From Kiritimatiellota bacterium (GTDB lineage: Bacteria > Verrucomicrobiota > Kiritimatiellia > Kiritimatiellales > Tichowtungiaceae), in the NCBI GenBank assembly GCA_014381785.1, contig JACNKZ010000035.1:41361-105360 (forward strand): a stretch of DNA of 64,000 bases. Direction: 5' to 3'. Each line of letters begins with the position of its first letter. Positions within the stretch are counted from its first letter, which is position 1. Under the pieces are notes generated by a model, which searched no databases, was not told where the DNA came from, and worked only from the letters and a program-made list of their open reading frames with translations. Shown here in pieces: positions 42,173 to 50,462 of the stretch. The translations under genes were made by a program, and so were the position numbers.

Positions 42173-43072
42173 ATGAAAACCGAACCGATTAAACAAAAAC
42201 TCTTTGTAATTCTGGCGGCGCTCTCAGCATTGCCATGTTTCAGTGCGATTATCATCGGTTCTCCCACCACCAGCTGGATTCCCATTACCTATGGCGCCAA
42301 CGTTCCAGATCCCGTGGAAGATCAACAAACCGGCCTGGTGTCCGGCGATCTGGTTGGCGACACAAACCATCCCGCTTTCTACAGCCAGTTTGATGATGCC
42401 GGAACACCGAGCCTAACGGATGGAACGCTGGCTTTCCGCGTTCGACTTAACAGCATCAAAAATGAGTCCAAAAGGGATTTTGACTATAACCTTTTTATCG
42501 GAATCGATGCTGACCAGAATGGCTCTCTGGATCTCTTCCTGGGCGTAGACAACAATCCCAACGGTTCAGGACAACTGGCAATCTGGGATCCCGGCCCCGG
42601 ACTCAACGACGGACCCAGCTCAACCACAATCGTCTCTCCGCCGCTGATGACCTTTGCAGAGGCGGCTGGAACCAACTACCACTTCGCTCTGGTCGATTCC
42701 ATTTTAGATCCGTCCGCAACATCGTACGATTTGGATGGCGCCGGAAAAACAGATGCCTTTATCAGCTTCAGCTTCGACTTCGGATTTATCGTGAACCTGT
42801 TAAGCGCAAGCAGCATCTCAATCGATCAGACAAGCGGGATGAACTATGTGATGGCAACCGCCACCCAGGACAACAGCCTCAACATGGACATTAACGGCAT
42901 CGACGGGGGCATAGACTCTGCTCTGACCTTTGAAGAGCTGGGGGCCAGCAGTGATGCCTTGTCAGCCACCGGACACTCTGTTCCCGAACCGGCTGTTATG
43001 ACCCTGATCGGTATCGGTGGGCTTTCATTGATGATCAGCAAACATCTCCGCAGTAACCGCATATACGGCTAG
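42173..43072 (+). CDS. PEP-CTERM sorting domain protein
   Basis: 299 aa. The signal peptide (LFVILAALSALPCFSA) is followed by a beta-rich, Asp/Gly/Ser-rich secreted domain. At the end stand the VPEPAVMTLIGIGGLSLMI and basic KHLRSNR tripartite PEP-CTERM signal, processed by an exosortase in the inner membrane. No exosortase gene is in the window. Function of the secreted part unknown. It overlaps the convergent gene by 4 bp. Confidence 0.88.
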   Translation: MKTEPIKQKLFVILAALSALPCFSAIIIGSPTTSWIPITYGANVPDPVEDQQTGLVSGDLVGDTNHPAFYSQFDDAGTPSLTDGTLAFRVRLNSIKNESKRDFDYNLFIGIDADQNGSLDLFLGVDNNPNGSGQLAIWDPGPGLNDGPSSTTIVSPPLMTFAEAAGTNYHFALVDSILDPSATSYDLDGAGKTDAFISFSFDFGFIVNLLSASSISIDQTSGMNYVMATATQDNSLNMDINGIDGGIDSALTFEELGASSDALSATGHSVPEPAVMTLIGIGGLSLMISKHLRSNRIYG

Positions 43073-44118
43073 CACGCGCGGCGCTGTGTTTGAATTTTCC
43101 GGAGGGTGCTCGCCGCATACACAACAAACCCGATGGTGATGAAAAGTTCCTTGTATTCGGTGACTTCCCATATTCTTTCGTAACGGGTTTTGCTGATCAG
43201 GAACACCCACTGGGATGCCACCAGAACAACCGCGGTAAACCCAATGAGAAGCCGCTCACTCAGTTGCTGACAAAACCGCAGAAAGAACAGCAACACAACC
43301 ACCGCACCGATCAGACAGATCTGTACAGGAAAAATGTTCCACATTTCATAGTTATAGCCGCAGCTCATTGCGCCCAGAACCGCAACACAGGGTTGAGGAA
43401 CAAAGGTGTCGAAATAGGGAGTTTTCTCAATCCACTTAGCAAAAATCACCCGCAGGAACGGCAGTGCCATAAAAAAGGCAAAAGTGCCGAAGTAATACAA
43501 AATTTCAAAGCCGACCGTGAAAAAGTTATGGAAATTGAATTCCTCCTGCACATTTCCCTCGAACAACACATCGGGCGTTTTAAATCCAAGCTGACGCTGA
43601 AACCAGGAGACCTCCTCCATCCCGATAAAGAAAAAGCCAAAAGCAAATACAGCGCAGGTTGCGGCCGCCCATGGGAAACGCTGTCCCGCAGAACGGCGAC
43701 AGCTGAACATGGAAATCAAGAAGATCAACGAGCTGACAATTAACAATGCAAACGAAGCCCACTCGACATAAGAATCCTCATGAGACAGCGCATTGAACTG
43801 CTGATGCTTGAGCAGAAGAAGAAGCGTAAAGCCGATGGACAGAAAACAGGTGAAATAACCCGTTAAATAAACAGTCAGCTTGGAACGAGACTCGCACAAG
43901 GCAAGCTCCGGGCGGTTCTTCCCCATCACCACAACGGCTAAACCCCAGCAACAAAGAGCCAGCACGACCGTGCGCCCCCACCCGACCAGCGAAAAATCAG
44001 GATGCCCTTCCTTAATGAGGGATTTATCCACACCAAGCCAATCAACCAAAATAAACGTCAAGAGGACAAATCCAGCAATCCCCAACGCCCAAACCACACG
44101 AGTCCAATACCGATTCAC
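43069..44118 (-). CDS. Multi-pass membrane protein, unknown function
   Basis: 349 aa with about nine hydrophobic segments, including VWALGIAGFVLLTFILVDWL at the start, WASFALLIVSSLIFLISMF and VCLIGAVVVLLFFLRF-like stretches. A soluble loop carries GMEEVSWFQRQLGFKTPDVL. I do not recognise the family. It is the last of three minus-strand genes (rhodanese, MauE-like, this one), which suggests a shared envelope or redox role, without proof. Confidence 0.75.
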   Translation of the reverse strand: MNRYWTRVVWALGIAGFVLLTFILVDWLGVDKSLIKEGHPDFSLVGWGRTVVLALCCWGLAVVVMGKNRPELALCESRSKLTVYLTGYFTCFLSIGFTLLLLLKHQQFNALSHEDSYVEWASFALLIVSSLIFLISMFSCRRSAGQRFPWAAATCAVFAFGFFFIGMEEVSWFQRQLGFKTPDVLFEGNVQEEFNFHNFFTVGFEILYYFGTFAFFMALPFLRVIFAKWIEKTPYFDTFVPQPCVAVLGAMSCGYNYEMWNIFPVQICLIGAVVVLLFFLRFCQQLSERLLIGFTAVVLVASQWVFLISKTRYERIWEVTEYKELFITIGFVVYAASTLRKIQTQRRAC

Positions 44119-44156
44119 AACAACCCCATCCCTTTAAATTCACCAGGAAAACCGGC

Positions 44157-44606
44157 TTAACGTAACGCAAAAAGACCCGCAAGCACCGGAATAAGGGTGC
44201 GCACCAGCGTCCAATGGCTGATGGGTGCCGCGCGAACACTGTTGCTGAAACATCCGCAAACCGTGTTAATTTCCTGTAGCAGATTAACGGCGATACCCCC
44301 CGCGCAGACCAACGAAAGAGCCACCAGAATCCACAGTCCGGCCCGGCGATAGTTCGCCATAAACACCACCGCGAACGCGGCGACAAACTCCAGCGACATC
44401 GACAACAATGCGGTGATATTCACGAACGCATAGGGCACCAGATGCCCGCGGAAAATTGAGGTGGCGAAACCTGACGGATCGAGCAGCTTGTTCGCGCTGA
44501 CAACCAGAAAAAACAGACCCAGAAAAAGCGCGATATAATACTCTGTTGGGTACTCCAGATTAATGGCTTTCTTAAAATCGAAAATAGGCTTCTTCTCTTG
44601 CATCAC
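44157..44606 (-). CDS. MauE/DoxX-like membrane protein
   Basis: 149 aa with four hydrophobic helices; NKLLDPSGFATSIFRGHLVP and SLEFVAAFAVVF resemble MauE/DoxX-type proteins. NTVCGCFSN near residue 118 offers a Cys pair, and MauE-type proteins are linked to disulfide or methylamine dehydrogenase maturation. Overlaps the rhodanese gene by 4 bp, consistent with sulfur or thiol chemistry. Confidence 0.8.
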   Translation of the reverse strand: MMQEKKPIFDFKKAINLEYPTEYYIALFLGLFFLVVSANKLLDPSGFATSIFRGHLVPYAFVNITALLSMSLEFVAAFAVVFMANYRRAGLWILVALSLVCAGGIAVNLLQEINTVCGCFSNSVRAAPISHWTLVRTLIPVLAGLFALR

Positions 44607-45088
44607 TCCGCCCCCTCTTCGACTGCCAATAACTCAGACTCCCAAAGTGCCATTCCACCAATAAACACCGCCACATCGGCGCGGCCGGCGTTACGCAGCT
44701 CCAGAGCCAGCAGCAGACTGTCCTCGCAATCCGGGCCGTCGCAATAAATTACCACCGGCAGAGAAGAGACCGGCAAAACGAGCCCGTCCGCCACCGTACT
44801 CAATGGAATCGAAACCGCGCCGGGGATATGTCCGCGTGCATACTTTTCCGCGGAGCGCGCATCCACCAGTAGAGCCGACTGATCGCGCAGCAGGTCGATC
44901 ACTTCAGAAAACTGAACCAGATCCACGTCGGCGTCCACCGCCTGTGCTTCAACATGGGTGCCCCACTCCTCAACCCACGGAATACGTTCAGGATGCAGCA
45001 CATTGATCCCCGCCGCCAGAATCACAGCGGCGAAAATCAGCCAGAGAGTTTTCTTTGCGGTATCACCCGCTGTCATTTTCTTTTTCAT
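44603..45088 (-). CDS. Membrane-anchored rhodanese-domain protein
   Basis: 161 aa from the ATG at 45088; the longer reading to 45259 would collide with the start of the divergent cca gene. One N-terminal helix (TLWLIFAAVILAAGINVL) is followed by a periplasmic rhodanese domain: LLVDARSAEKYARGHIPGAV and an active-site loop YCDGPDCEDS whose Cys is the likely sulfur carrier. In an operon with the MauE-like gene. Confidence 0.85.
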   Translation of the reverse strand: MKKKMTAGDTAKKTLWLIFAAVILAAGINVLHPERIPWVEEWGTHVEAQAVDADVDLVQFSEVIDLLRDQSALLVDARSAEKYARGHIPGAVSIPLSTVADGLVLPVSSLPVVIYCDGPDCEDSLLLALELRNAGRADVAVFIGGMALWESELLAVEEGAE

Positions 45089-45246
45089 AAACAGGGTGGA
45101 GCATAATAAATAGAAAGAGGCTCTGCACGCCCAAGCGTTCAAAATTTGCGCTCCCGCTCCAGACCCGGCATCCCGGCCAGCGGAACAGATTAAAAATAAA
45201 AACAGGATGTTATTTTCAGCAGAAACTCTCCAAACTCCCTGCCCGT

Positions 45247-46554
45247 ATGGAAAAAACACACAACAACGCGCTCAATATTCTCAAGCAGATCCGCTCCGCC
45301 GGTTTCACCGCCTATTTTGCCGGCGGTGCCGTCCGTGATAAACTGCTCGGCCGCACCCCCAAAGACTACGACATTGCCACCAATGCGCTGCCCGAACAGA
45401 TCGAAGACCTTTTCCCCAAAACCGTTGCCGTCGGCAAAGCCTTCGGCGTGATCATGGTTGTGCAGAACGGCATCGAAACCGAAGTGGCCACCTTCCGCGA
45501 AGATGCGGGCTATCAAGACGGCCGGCGCCCGGACAGCGTCCATTTTTGCGGAGCAGAAGAAGATGCTAAACGGCGCGACTTCACCATCAACGGCATGTTC
45601 TACGATCCGATTGCCGATGAAGTGATCGACACCATCGGCGGAAAAGCCGATCTGAAGAAAAAGGTGATCCGCGCCATCGGCGATCCAGACCGGCGTTTCG
45701 CCGAGGACCACCTGCGGATGCTACGCGCGGTCCGCTTCGCCCATACGCTCGGCTTCAGCATCGACCCCTCAACACGCGACGCCATCCAGGCGCACGCCGC
45801 CGATCTGGCAAAAATCAGTATGGAGCGAATTGAAAATGATTTTTCGCGCACACTGGTGGAAAGCATCCGCCCCGGCGACGCGTTGAGCGAATTGGTTGAA
45901 CTGGGGTTGATGGAACACATTGTGCCCGAAATTCTTCCCATGATCGGACAGGAACAGCCGCCGGAATTTCATCCGGAAGGCGATGTGTTTGAACATACCG
46001 TTCTCATGCTCAACCTGATGAAAAACCCAAATAGACCCCTGGCCTATACGGTTCTACTGCACGATGTCGGCAAGCCCGACACCGCCTTCATGGGTGAGGA
46101 CCGCATCCGCTTCCACGGGCACGAAACCCTCAGCGCAACCATGGCGGAAGAGATTCTGCGCCGCCTGCGCCTGCCGGTTAAAGAGATTCGGCAGATCGTC
46201 ACCGCCGTCGCCGGACACATGCGCTTCAAAGACGTGCAGAAGATGAACCGCTCCACCCTGCGTAAGCTGATGGGCGCGGAGACCTTTGATTTGGAACTGG
46301 AGCTGCACCGGATCGACTGCAGCGGCAGCCACGGCCTGCTCGAAAACTACGAATTTCTCTTGGAAAAAGCCGAAGAGATGGCAAACGAACCGGTCCTGCC
46401 GGAACACTGGATTTCCGGCAAAGATTTGCGTGAACTGGGTGTGGAGCCCGGCCCGCATATCGGCGAGTTATTGAAAAAAGCCTACGACGCACAACTCGAA
46501 GGTCGCTTCAGCGACCGCGCCGCGCTGCTCGACTGGCTTAAAGAAAGCATCTAA
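45247..46554 (+). CDS. CCA tRNA nucleotidyltransferase / poly(A) polymerase family
   Basis: 435 aa. The nucleotidyltransferase core is YFAGGAVRDKLLGRTPKDYD, then FREDAGYQDGRRPD and RRDFTINGMFYDP, followed by RFAEDHLRMLRAVRFA (nucleotide-selecting region). An HD domain follows (VLLHDVGKPDTAF, FHGHETLS). It repairs or adds the CCA end of tRNAs or polyadenylates RNA. A perfect 9-bp hairpin without a U-run follows at 46562-46583. Confidence 0.94.
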   Translation: MEKTHNNALNILKQIRSAGFTAYFAGGAVRDKLLGRTPKDYDIATNALPEQIEDLFPKTVAVGKAFGVIMVVQNGIETEVATFREDAGYQDGRRPDSVHFCGAEEDAKRRDFTINGMFYDPIADEVIDTIGGKADLKKKVIRAIGDPDRRFAEDHLRMLRAVRFAHTLGFSIDPSTRDAIQAHAADLAKISMERIENDFSRTLVESIRPGDALSELVELGLMEHIVPEILPMIGQEQPPEFHPEGDVFEHTVLMLNLMKNPNRPLAYTVLLHDVGKPDTAFMGEDRIRFHGHETLSATMAEEILRRLRLPVKEIRQIVTAVAGHMRFKDVQKMNRSTLRKLMGAETFDLELELHRIDCSGSHGLLENYEFLLEKAEEMANEPVLPEHWISGKDLRELGVEPGPHIGELLKKAYDAQLEGRFSDRAALLDWLKESI

Positions 46555-46561
46555 TTCGCTA

Positions 46562-46583
46562 CTGTCCGGTTTTTACCGGACAG
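46562..46583. terminator. Hairpin between convergent cca-like and dut genes
   Basis: CTGTCCGGT-TTTT-ACCGGACAG, a perfect stem with no clear U-tract on either side. Possibly a bidirectional 3' end. Confidence 0.5.
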
Positions 46584-46653
46584 AAAATCCTAAGCACGAA
46601 ATACCCAGGCTCGAAAGAAACCTTAAATCCGAAGGTTGAAGAAACCGGTTGGG

Positions 46654-47091
46654 TCAGGCCCCGGTACTTCCGAAACCGCCCGCACCGCGCGTGGTTTCCG
46701 TGAGTTCCTCGACGAGTTCGTAGTGGATCGGCGAACTGTCAGTGGCAACCAACTGGAACAGGCGTTGCCCTTTTTCGGCGGTAAAGACAAAGTCCTTGAT
46801 GTTGTCGCACGAGGCCATGATTTCCCCGCGGTAGCCGCCGTCGATCAGTCCGATCGAGTTAGACATCCTCAACGGGGTTTTCGAAATGCTCGAGCGCGGA
46901 AAGAGATAGTACGCGCGTCCATCGTCCGGCTCGCAGGAAATGCCGAGTTTGATGAGCTTGGTTTCGCCCGGTTCAAACGTAATGTCTTCCAGAACATAGA
47001 GGTCGAGCCCGGCATCGCCGTCATGAAAATGCCCGTGGTTGCTATAGAGTTCCTGGGCAGTTGGGTTGTGTGGCTTAATCAAAAGTTTCAT
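46654..47091 (-). CDS. dut: Deoxyuridine 5'-triphosphate nucleotidohydrolase
   Basis: 145 aa, trimeric dUTPase type. All five motifs are visible: DAGLDLYV (1), FPRSSISKTPL (2), GLIDGGYRGEI (3), KGQRLFQLV (4) and the C-terminal TRGAGGFGSTG arm (5). Hydrolyses dUTP to dUMP and keeps uracil out of DNA. Confidence 0.95.
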   Translation of the reverse strand: MKLLIKPHNPTAQELYSNHGHFHDGDAGLDLYVLEDITFEPGETKLIKLGISCEPDDGRAYYLFPRSSISKTPLRMSNSIGLIDGGYRGEIMASCDNIKDFVFTAEKGQRLFQLVATDSSPIHYELVEELTETTRGAGGFGSTGA

Positions 47092-47196
47092 TCGCGGGCT
47101 CCTTGGGTTTAAAACCGTGAATATACGGAAAAAAAAGTGACGTTCAAACCGTTAAAACGCTAGGCTCCCCAAAACAATTTAATTTTGGAGTATAAC

Positions 47197-47775
47197 ATGC
47201 TGAATATTGCGGTTTTTGGGTCCGGATCGGGGTCTAACTATCAGGCGATTGCCGAGGCCATCGCGGCAGGCACGCTCAATGCGCGCATCGCCTGCGTTAT
47301 TGCCGATGTCGAAGACGCCTTCATCCTCGAACGGGCACGAAAAAACGGGCATCCCGCCATCTATCTCGACTGCGCCCCCTTCAAGACCAAGCTCGACGGC
47401 GAAGCCGAGCAGCGTGCCCTGCAGCTTATTGAAGAACACGGCGGCGACTTCATCGCCCTCGCCGGCTTCATGCGGATCGTCAAACCGGGGCTTCTGCGCG
47501 CCTTCGCCGGACGCATCGTAAACATTCACCCCTCGCTGCTGCCGAACTTTCCCGGCCTGGATGCCAGCCGTCAGGCGCTGGAAGCCGGAGCCGCCGAAAC
47601 CGGATGCACCGTTCACTTTGTCGATGAAGGCATCGACACCGGCCCGATCCTCATCCAGAAAAAAGTTCCCGTGCTGGCGGATGACACTGAAGAAAGCCTC
47701 ATGAACCGCATTCACGCGCAGGAACATATCGCTTACCCCGAAGCTCTGCAGAAAATTGCGGCCGGGCATTCCTGA
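47197..47775 (+). CDS. purN: Phosphoribosylglycinamide formyltransferase
   Basis: 192 aa. Adds formyl from 10-formyl-THF to GAR in purine synthesis. Blocks are VFGSGSGSNYQAIAEAI, VNIHPSLLPNFPGLDA with the catalytic N/H, and VHFVDEGIDTGPILIQ with the Asp. The ATG at 47197 has GGAG 6 bp upstream; an in-frame TTG at 47185 lacks a site. The distance to dut (divergent) is about 105 bp. Confidence 0.95.
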   Translation: MLNIAVFGSGSGSNYQAIAEAIAAGTLNARIACVIADVEDAFILERARKNGHPAIYLDCAPFKTKLDGEAEQRALQLIEEHGGDFIALAGFMRIVKPGLLRAFAGRIVNIHPSLLPNFPGLDASRQALEAGAAETGCTVHFVDEGIDTGPILIQKKVPVLADDTEESLMNRIHAQEHIAYPEALQKIAAGHS

Positions 47776-48111
47776 TTTTCCAAGATTCGGAAAAAACAGC
47801 TCCAAGGGTTGGGAAATAGTAGATTATGGGACTGACCCAGCCGCCGAAGGCAGAGGCTGGCACTAGTGTGACGGCAACGACCGGAGGGAGTGGCAATGAC
47901 GCTAAGTTAAGCCGTTTCAAACTCCGAGTTTCTCACAGAAGGCAACAAAGATAATGAAGGAAAATATCGTCAAAAAGCAATGGCGGCATGCCCCCGAACC
48001 CCTTCGTTCTATTCGTTTCCTTCTGTTAAAAATTTGCTCATTTTCCAGCCACATTGCCTTAACTTAGCGCCATTCAGGACTAACCCCTTCATCATCGAAG
48101 AAATCCTCTCG
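47776..48111. other. Intergenic region after purN
   Basis: No gene supported. Two degenerate TTCCAA palindromes (around 47779-47795 and 47802-47818) follow the purN stop directly; the rest is unremarkable. Confidence 0.5.
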
Positions 48112-49044
48112 TCACTGAAAACGCTGAAGAAGCGCTTTGATCCCGCGCTCCTGGAACTGATCACTGTCCCTTAGCTCTTGTTTGTTTTTCGAGTACCACT
48201 GCAGTGCATTTTTTACGGTGTCGCTGAAAAATGCGTCTGTCAGCCCATTTGCGTCGCGGTATTTGCCGGATTTATTCGGAGTGAATTCATCCTTCAACCG
48301 GAGGAGATATCCCAGCCGTCTCGCGACGAAGTATCCGATATTTAAATTATTTCTCGGCAGTTCAGCGAGAATTCTGAACCCGGTGAAGGTCATCAGCCGC
48401 TTGTTCTGCAAGCTGAGAGAGTGAAGACGATAGTCTTTATCGGTCGTTAAGTTGAATGCCCGGCAGCGCGGCAGACCCCTCTCATGGAGAAGGATGATCT
48501 CACAGGCAAGCGGCATATATTCGTCTATTTCGCATCGGCTCAACAAGGCTGACGCCGCCGCTCTGCGCACCTCAAGGTCTTCCTCCTTGTTCAGTGCCAT
48601 GACAAGCAGCACATCTTCTGCATCAGGATACCATTGGCTGTTCACCATCGTTCCAATAAGAACGCTCTGTTCAAGCTTGTCAGATGATTGCCGGAGGAGG
48701 TTCAGCAGAACCGATGCTTTGCTCCAATCATCCGCAGGGTACATGTGATGCTGCCAAGCCTCGACAGCCATCAGGTACGCTCTATCCTGCGGCTCTAAGT
48801 CATCATTATTCCAGGGGGTCGCTCCCCAGGGATTGATATAGTGGTCCGGCTGATAGGTAACGCGCGTTTTCAGGAGGCCGGGAACGATCTCTGCAAAAGG
48901 CATGTTTTTTGCTTGGGCAACCAGTGCATTCCGTTCCTCCGCAGAGAGGCCTGGCTGAGCCCAGGCGCTCTGGATGTCCAGTTCGGCACCCCTTGCCGGC
49001 GATACGCTGAATATCAGCAGGATCAACGTGATCATTGGCTTCAT
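48112..49044 (-). CDS. Secreted protein with HEAT-like helical repeats, unknown
   Basis: 310 aa from the ATG at 49044, which starts a signal peptide (MITLILLIFSVSPARGAE). The mature part is helical. NKEEDLEVRRAAASALLSRC resembles one HEAT repeat, and SVLLNLLRQSSDKLEQ another. It also has a conserved-looking NPWGATPWNNDDLEPQDRA stretch. Family not recognised. The reading upstream of 49044 is not signal-like and is left out. Confidence 0.6.
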   Translation of the reverse strand: MKPMITLILLIFSVSPARGAELDIQSAWAQPGLSAEERNALVAQAKNMPFAEIVPGLLKTRVTYQPDHYINPWGATPWNNDDLEPQDRAYLMAVEAWQHHMYPADDWSKASVLLNLLRQSSDKLEQSVLIGTMVNSQWYPDAEDVLLVMALNKEEDLEVRRAAASALLSRCEIDEYMPLACEIILLHERGLPRCRAFNLTTDKDYRLHSLSLQNKRLMTFTGFRILAELPRNNLNIGYFVARRLGYLLRLKDEFTPNKSGKYRDANGLTDAFFSDTVKNALQWYSKNKQELRDSDQFQERGIKALLQRFQ

Positions 49045-49261
49045 GGATACGAAAAAAGAAAAAGGGGTCACTCCGCTCCGACGTCTCGTTAGTTTTTGAC
49101 TTGATTCGTTGTTTTGTTTTTCAGATCCCACAGAAGACCTTCCGTTGATTACTCCATGGCCCGAACATAACAAAAAAAAGTTCTACGTGACACCCCTTTT
49201 AAGGCGGGTTGTAATCCACTCAATTCGCACGCCTGTTTTCATTTCTATTTAAAACCAGCGT

Positions 49262-49732
49262 TTAAAATGAGGCTGATTTTTTTGCGTAGTCTGTTGAATA
49301 CATGAATGCCTTCATTTTCCTGCGTTGCAGAATGATGACTGGCGTGAGAATGATCATGAAAAGACAGAAAAGAAGCGCATACGGCAAAATTGTTCGGATA
49401 CCGAACGCATATAAACATCCAGAAATAATGGCGCATGGAGCGGCAAGAAATATTCCAATTTTACTGCCGTATGACGCTGCCAGCCGTATTGATTCCTCCC
49501 TTTCCAGTGGGGTTAGATTTTTGGATATATCACGGATGTCTTTACCTGACAGAAGTGTGTTTAGACCCCAGCAAATTAAGAACAACGGAATCTGAGCGAG
49601 TAAAAAACAAAACATCAGTTGTCGGTCTTCGGTGTATGAGAAAATCAAGGCCCTCACATACATGATGAGTGCGAAAATCCATAGGATGATGTGTTTTATA
49701 TTTTTTGTTTTTACTCTCATATCTTTAGCCAA
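49262..49732 (-). CDS. Small membrane protein, unknown
   Basis: 156 aa (or 152 from the Met at 49720). Four hydrophobic segments are arranged in two pairs, IILWIFALIMYVRALIF and FCFLLAQIPLFLICWGL, then IGIFLAAPCAIISGCLYAFG and LLFCLFMIILTPVIIL, separated by an acidic loop LTPLEREESIRLAASYGSK. AT-rich. Function and family not recognised. Confidence 0.6.
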   Translation of the reverse strand: MAKDMRVKTKNIKHIILWIFALIMYVRALIFSYTEDRQLMFCFLLAQIPLFLICWGLNTLLSGKDIRDISKNLTPLEREESIRLAASYGSKIGIFLAAPCAIISGCLYAFGIRTILPYALLFCLFMIILTPVIILQRRKMKAFMYSTDYAKKSASF

Positions 49733-49834
49733 CGTTTGAAAGAAGCCTCGTGATGTGTGCTTTCGAAGAGACGACGAGCGTCATCAACGCAGGCTCGCTT
49801 GACGGGTTCGATTTTTATTTCATGCTCATCTTTT

Positions 49835-49899
49835 TTGACAGGATTACAGGATGAACAGGATTTTAATTTCCCATCCAGTCGATCCTGTAATCCTGTCTG
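49835..49899. repeat. ACAGGAT-array inverted repeat
   Basis: GACAGGATTACAGGATGAAC then AGGATTTT on the left and GATCCTGTAATCCTGTC on the right, only about 12 bp apart. Same unit as the arms of GxxExxY cassette 2, without a gene. Confidence 0.8.
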
Positions 49900-50200
49900 A
49901 AATTCTTCCTGTATGGTTTCTAGGGGTGAGCTGATTTATGTTTTTTATGCAATCAAACAGTATATAAGTGGAAAACGTTCCACATATGACCCTAAACCGG
50001 GGTCATGATACATAGGCTTCCAACCATTGGAAAAAGAAATGTATATTTTTCCAATGCTTGGAAAATGATCTCACACGAAGGCACAGAGCCACCAAGAAAG
50101 TTTCAAGTGTTCGCAATCCGCCTCTTCCCATCTGTATTACTATCCGTCAACTTCTCATTTTTCATGCACGTTTTTGCAGGAGCTCTATCCTTTTGAAGAT

Positions 50201-50284
50201 CAGGCAGAATAATTTTTGGGCAGAATGATGGATGATAGAAACAAAGCTAGGCCTGAATCATTCTGCCTCAAAATCATTCTGCCT
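50201..50284. repeat. AGGCAGAATRATT-family element
   Basis: Two direct units and two inverted units around about 25 bp, no gene. Confidence 0.85.
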
Positions 50285-50462
50285 GTTTTGCTTTTGTTTG
50301 GTTGCGGTTCACCGTGATTCACCATGACTTTGCCGCGCTAGGTCAATTAGTGGGCAGGCAGCTCTACCCGCCTACAGCGTTACACGCAGTGTTTCGGGCA
50401 GGTAGCGTTGCAGGCGGGAATAGACTTCCAACCATTGGAAAAATCAGGCTATGCTCCAAGGC

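Larger units (their letters stand above)
49733..50462. repeat. Dense repeat cluster before nfeD
   Basis: 730 bp without a supported gene. In order: an ACAGGATTACAGGATGAAC array with inverted partner (49835-49899), an ATGACCC...GGGTCAT hairpin (about 49986-50007), palindromes at 50017-50033 and 50048-50064, an AGGCAGAATRATT element (50201-50284), a CCCGCCT...AGGCGGG hairpin (about 50369-50419), and a palindrome at 50425-50441. All repeat families of the window meet here. Confidence 0.8.

Noticed and set aside
45089-45259. Longer N-terminus for the rhodanese protein
   Set aside because: It would overlap the divergent cca-like start and place extra residues before a clear membrane anchor at 45088.
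49733-50462. CRISPR array
   Set aside because: Repeats here are inverted and belong to several families; there is no regular direct repeat-spacer periodicity and no cas gene in the window.
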